Of a stretch of 64,000 nucleotides of DNA, positions 62,189 through 64,000 are shown in pieces (within the stretch, counting starts at the first letter, position 1; every line of letters starts with the position of its first letter). The DNA lies in NCBI RefSeq assembly GCF_020400605.1, contig NZ_JAINRD010000019.1, positions 124,001 through 188,000 on the forward strand. The letters are read 5' to 3'. A model generated the notes under the pieces. It made no database searches. It saw nothing but the letters and a program-made list of their open reading frames with translations, and was not told the DNA's origin. The position numbers were made by a program, and so were the translations under genes. Source of the stretch: Streptomyces aculeolatus. Its GTDB lineage: Bacteria; Actinomycetota; Actinomycetes; Streptomycetales; Streptomycetaceae.

Positions 62189-62803
62189 TCAGCCTTCGGC
62201 GTGCGCGTCACCGACTGTGCGCACGCCGAAGTGGGTGAGGAGGGCGGCGCAGGAGCGGCACGGCGGTGCGTACCGTCCGTGCAGCGGGTCGCCGTCCTCG
62301 CGGATGTGCCGGGCGGTGATCTTCGCCTGCTTCAGGGCGCGCCGTGCTTCTCCCGCGGAGAGCGGTTTGCGCGCGGCGCGTTTGCTGCGCGCGGCCTCGA
62401 CGGCGGCCAGGTGCCGGGAGAGGAGCACGGCTTCCGGGCAGCGTCCGGTGAAGCGTTCGCGGCGGCCGCTGGTGAGGGTGTCGAGGAAGTCCTGGACGAG
62501 GGGGTGGAGCAGGGGCCCCTGGCCGGCGCGGCCGGCGGTGCAGGTGAGGGTCTGGCCGCGGACGGAGAGGGCGGCGCCGACGGCCGGCAGGACGCCGTCC
62601 CGCCGGCTGGTCAGGCGCGGTACGCCGTCGCCGGGCGCGGTGTCGCGCCAGTCTGTGCGGGGGTCGGCCGCCGGGCCTGTCCCCGTCCCCATGTCCGTTT
62701 CCATGTATCCGTACGGAGTGTCCGTCTGGCCGAACGTGCTTCCCATAACGCCGTATGGGTCGCCGCCGGTGAGCGGATCGACTGTGTCTGAGCGTGCGTG
62801 CAT
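62189..62803 (-). CDS. YwqJ-like putative deaminase
   Basis: 204 residues. A cytidine-deaminase-like catalytic signature is complete: Cys122-x-Glu124 in GRCPEAVLLSRHL and PCxxC (182-185) in YAPPCRSCAALLTHFGV, which would bind one zinc with Glu as the proton shuttle. This matches YwqJ-type toxin deaminases. The N-terminal 60 residues are Gly/Asp/Thr-rich, with no secretion signal. ATG 62803 is chosen, with GGGGGAGG 11 bp upstream; an upstream GTG at 62872 is in frame. Operon with the SUKH-3 gene. Confidence 0.82.
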   Translation of the reverse strand: MHARSDTVDPLTGGDPYGVMGSTFGQTDTPYGYMETDMGTGTGPAADPRTDWRDTAPGDGVPRLTSRRDGVLPAVGAALSVRGQTLTCTAGRAGQGPLLHPLVQDFLDTLTSGRRERFTGRCPEAVLLSRHLAAVEAARSKRAARKPLSAGEARRALKQAKITARHIREDGDPLHGRYAPPCRSCAALLTHFGVRTVGDAHAEG

Positions 62804-63058
62804 AGCGGTAAGAGCCTCCCCCGTGAAACTCCGCTGTCTCGCGTCGTCCAGCTTGCCACATACGTACGACACGACACCCGAGGTGCCTTCCGTACCGGCG
62901 TGTGCACACCCCGTGGCCCGGGCGGGTGCTGGGCAAGTCCGTCATTGCGGAGCAGATCACGCCGCTTGCCGGGGCGCTCTCTGACCAGGGCAAGACCGCC
63001 GGCCGCGGCACCCCATAGGCTGTGTTTTGACGGAGACCAACGGCAGGGGGCACACGCG

Positions 63059-64000
63059 ATGACGTCAGGTCGGCGAGGAACGACCGTCGCACCGCCGAAC
63101 GCGGCATACGCCGGGCAGGTCGTGAACTTCCCGGACCCGGTCCGGGCTGCCAGACACCCCCGGGGCGTGCGGGTCGACGCCGACGGTTACCCGGACTTCT
63201 CCGCGTACGCGCGCGCCGCGGCGGAGATCGCGGAGCCCCCGGAGGGCTTCGGCATCGACGAGCTGCGGCTGACGGACTACGTGTCGGCGAACGCGGCGCT
63301 GCATGCGCAGGGCCACGAGTTGTGGTCGACGCTGCCGCCGGTGGCGACGCCGCACGGCTGGACGTGGCATCACGTGGCGGGCAGCCGCCGCATGGAGCTG
63401 GTGCCGGCGGATGTGAAGGCGCTGCTGCGGCATCACGGCGGTCTGGCGACGGCGGCGGTGGACCAGGACAAGCGCGGTACGCGTCCGTTGCAGGAGACGC
63501 GGCCGGTGCACTTCACGCTGCCGCGTGACGGTGCGGCGGTGAGCGAGGACCAGGTCGCGGGTATCGAGGAGGATCTGGGGTACGGGCTGCCGGGTGCGTA
63601 CCGCGACTTCCTGAAGGCGGCGGGCGGCTGTGCGCCGGTGGGCGCGGCGCTGGATCCGGATCTGGGGCTGCTGGTGGACCAGCCGTTCTTCACGGTGCGC
63701 GAGGAGGCGGCGGTCAATGATCTGGTCTATGTCAACAAGTGCCTGCGCGACCATCTGACGAAGGACTATCTGGGCATCGCGTTCCTGCAGGGCGGGGTGC
63801 TGGCGCTGAAGACGAAGGGCCGCAGGCGCGGCAGCGTGTGGTTCTGCCCGTACGACGACGCCCGCGACCAGGGCGATTCGGGCTGGTCGGTGGCGGAGCG
63901 GGTGGAGCGGCTGCTGCTGTTCTGCGGGGAGGACTTCGACGCCTTCCTGGACCGGCTGGTCGGGGGCCCGCCGGAGTTGGAGACCGTGGCGAATCTGATG
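63059..64000 (+). CDS. WHH-nuclease-like and SUKH (SMI1/KNR4) two-domain protein, 3' end beyond window
   Basis: 314 residues visible, open at the edge. Residues 60-128 carry an HNH/EndoVII WHH-type motif: HELWSTLPPVATPHGWTWHHVAGSRRMELVPADVKALLRHHGG, with Trp103-His104-His105 and later His125/126. Residues 158-305 form a SUKH/SMI1-KNR4 domain (VSEDQVAGIEEDLGYGLPGAYRDFLKAAGG ... WFCPYDD ... GEDFDAFLDRLVGG). A toxin fold joined to its own immunity fold is unusual. CAGGGGG lies 8 bp before ATG 63059. It diverges from the deaminase-SUKH-3 pair. Confidence 0.85.
   Translation, partial: MTSGRRGTTVAPPNAAYAGQVVNFPDPVRAARHPRGVRVDADGYPDFSAYARAAAEIAEPPEGFGIDELRLTDYVSANAALHAQGHELWSTLPPVATPHGWTWHHVAGSRRMELVPADVKALLRHHGGLATAAVDQDKRGTRPLQETRPVHFTLPRDGAAVSEDQVAGIEEDLGYGLPGAYRDFLKAAGGCAPVGAALDPDLGLLVDQPFFTVREEAAVNDLVYVNKCLRDHLTKDYLGIAFLQGGVLALKTKGRRRGSVWFCPYDDARDQGDSGWSVAERVERLLLFCGEDFDAFLDRLVGGPPELETVANLM

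Overview
The window is a stretch of a very GC-rich actinobacterial chromosome, almost certainly Streptomyces or a close relative. Evidence: nearly every third codon position is G or C; starts are GTG and ATG mixed (one probable TTG); many genes overlap by 4 bp (ATGA/GTGA); several starts look leaderless, with a TANNNT hexamer 6-7 bp before the start codon; and the gene order galTEK ... ppc-desaturase-tetR ... pth-rplY-prs-glmU-tRNA-Gln is, from memory, that of the Streptomyces chromosome core. I see no IS element, integrase, prophage, CRISPR array, rRNA or large biosynthetic gene cluster.

Layout. 1-5.6 kb: 5' end of a LacI-type repressor, a Tat-exported propeller protein, an acidic hypothetical protein, a GNAT acetyltransferase, then phenylacetate genes (paaK and a PaaI-type thioesterase, divergent from a PaaH-type 3-hydroxyacyl-CoA dehydrogenase) around a shared palindrome. 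5.8-12.3 kb: a DMT permease with an odd tail, a glutaminyl cyclotransferase-like lipoprotein, an ECF42-type sigma factor with its DGPF/YciI partner and a matching promoter, a second ECF sigma factor (SigG/SigJ-like) and a Tat-exported propeller protein. 12.5-17.1 kb: a MerR regulator divergent from a Baeyer-Villiger monooxygenase / hydrolase / SDR operon resembling the start of the mycobacterial mymA operon. 17.2-24.6 kb: a small charged protein, a tricorn-type protease, a probable nickel ECF transporter (cbiM-N fusion, cbiQ, cbiO) behind a Nur-type box, and a MOSC protein. 24.6-31 kb: membrane proteins, a YbaK-type deacylase, a class B penicillin-binding protein and a protein O-mannosyltransferase.

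31-42.7 kb is housekeeping: rsmI, a zinc-ribbon protein, tatD, rsmA, ispE (the last three overlapping), an Uup-type ABC-F protein, a PQQ-like membrane propeller and the galTEK operon. galT diverges from a sodium:solute symporter, and the gap between them holds arrays of short direct repeats. 45-48.8 kb: two divergent LuxR-type regulators, one lacking the phospho-acceptor Asp, and a MarR regulator divergent from a tam-like methyltransferase and a VOC protein. 48.9-53.7 kb: a desaturase-TetR operon with a duplicated palindromic operator, divergent from ppc. 53.8-58.9 kb: a sortase-substrate-like wall protein, pth, rplY, prs, glmU and tRNA-Gln(UUG). The end holds a two-HTH protein ending 12 bp before the tRNA, an orphan histidine kinase with a 120-residue low-complexity linker, and a compact toxin/immunity-like cluster: a YwqJ-type deaminase, a SUKH-3 protein, and a divergent protein joining a WHH (HNH/EndoVII) nuclease motif to a SUKH domain.

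The strongest leads are the terminal deaminase/SUKH/WHH cluster, the Nur-box nickel ECF transporter, the self-contained ECF42 module, the double TetR operator, the gal repeat arrays and the anomalous tail of the DMT permease.
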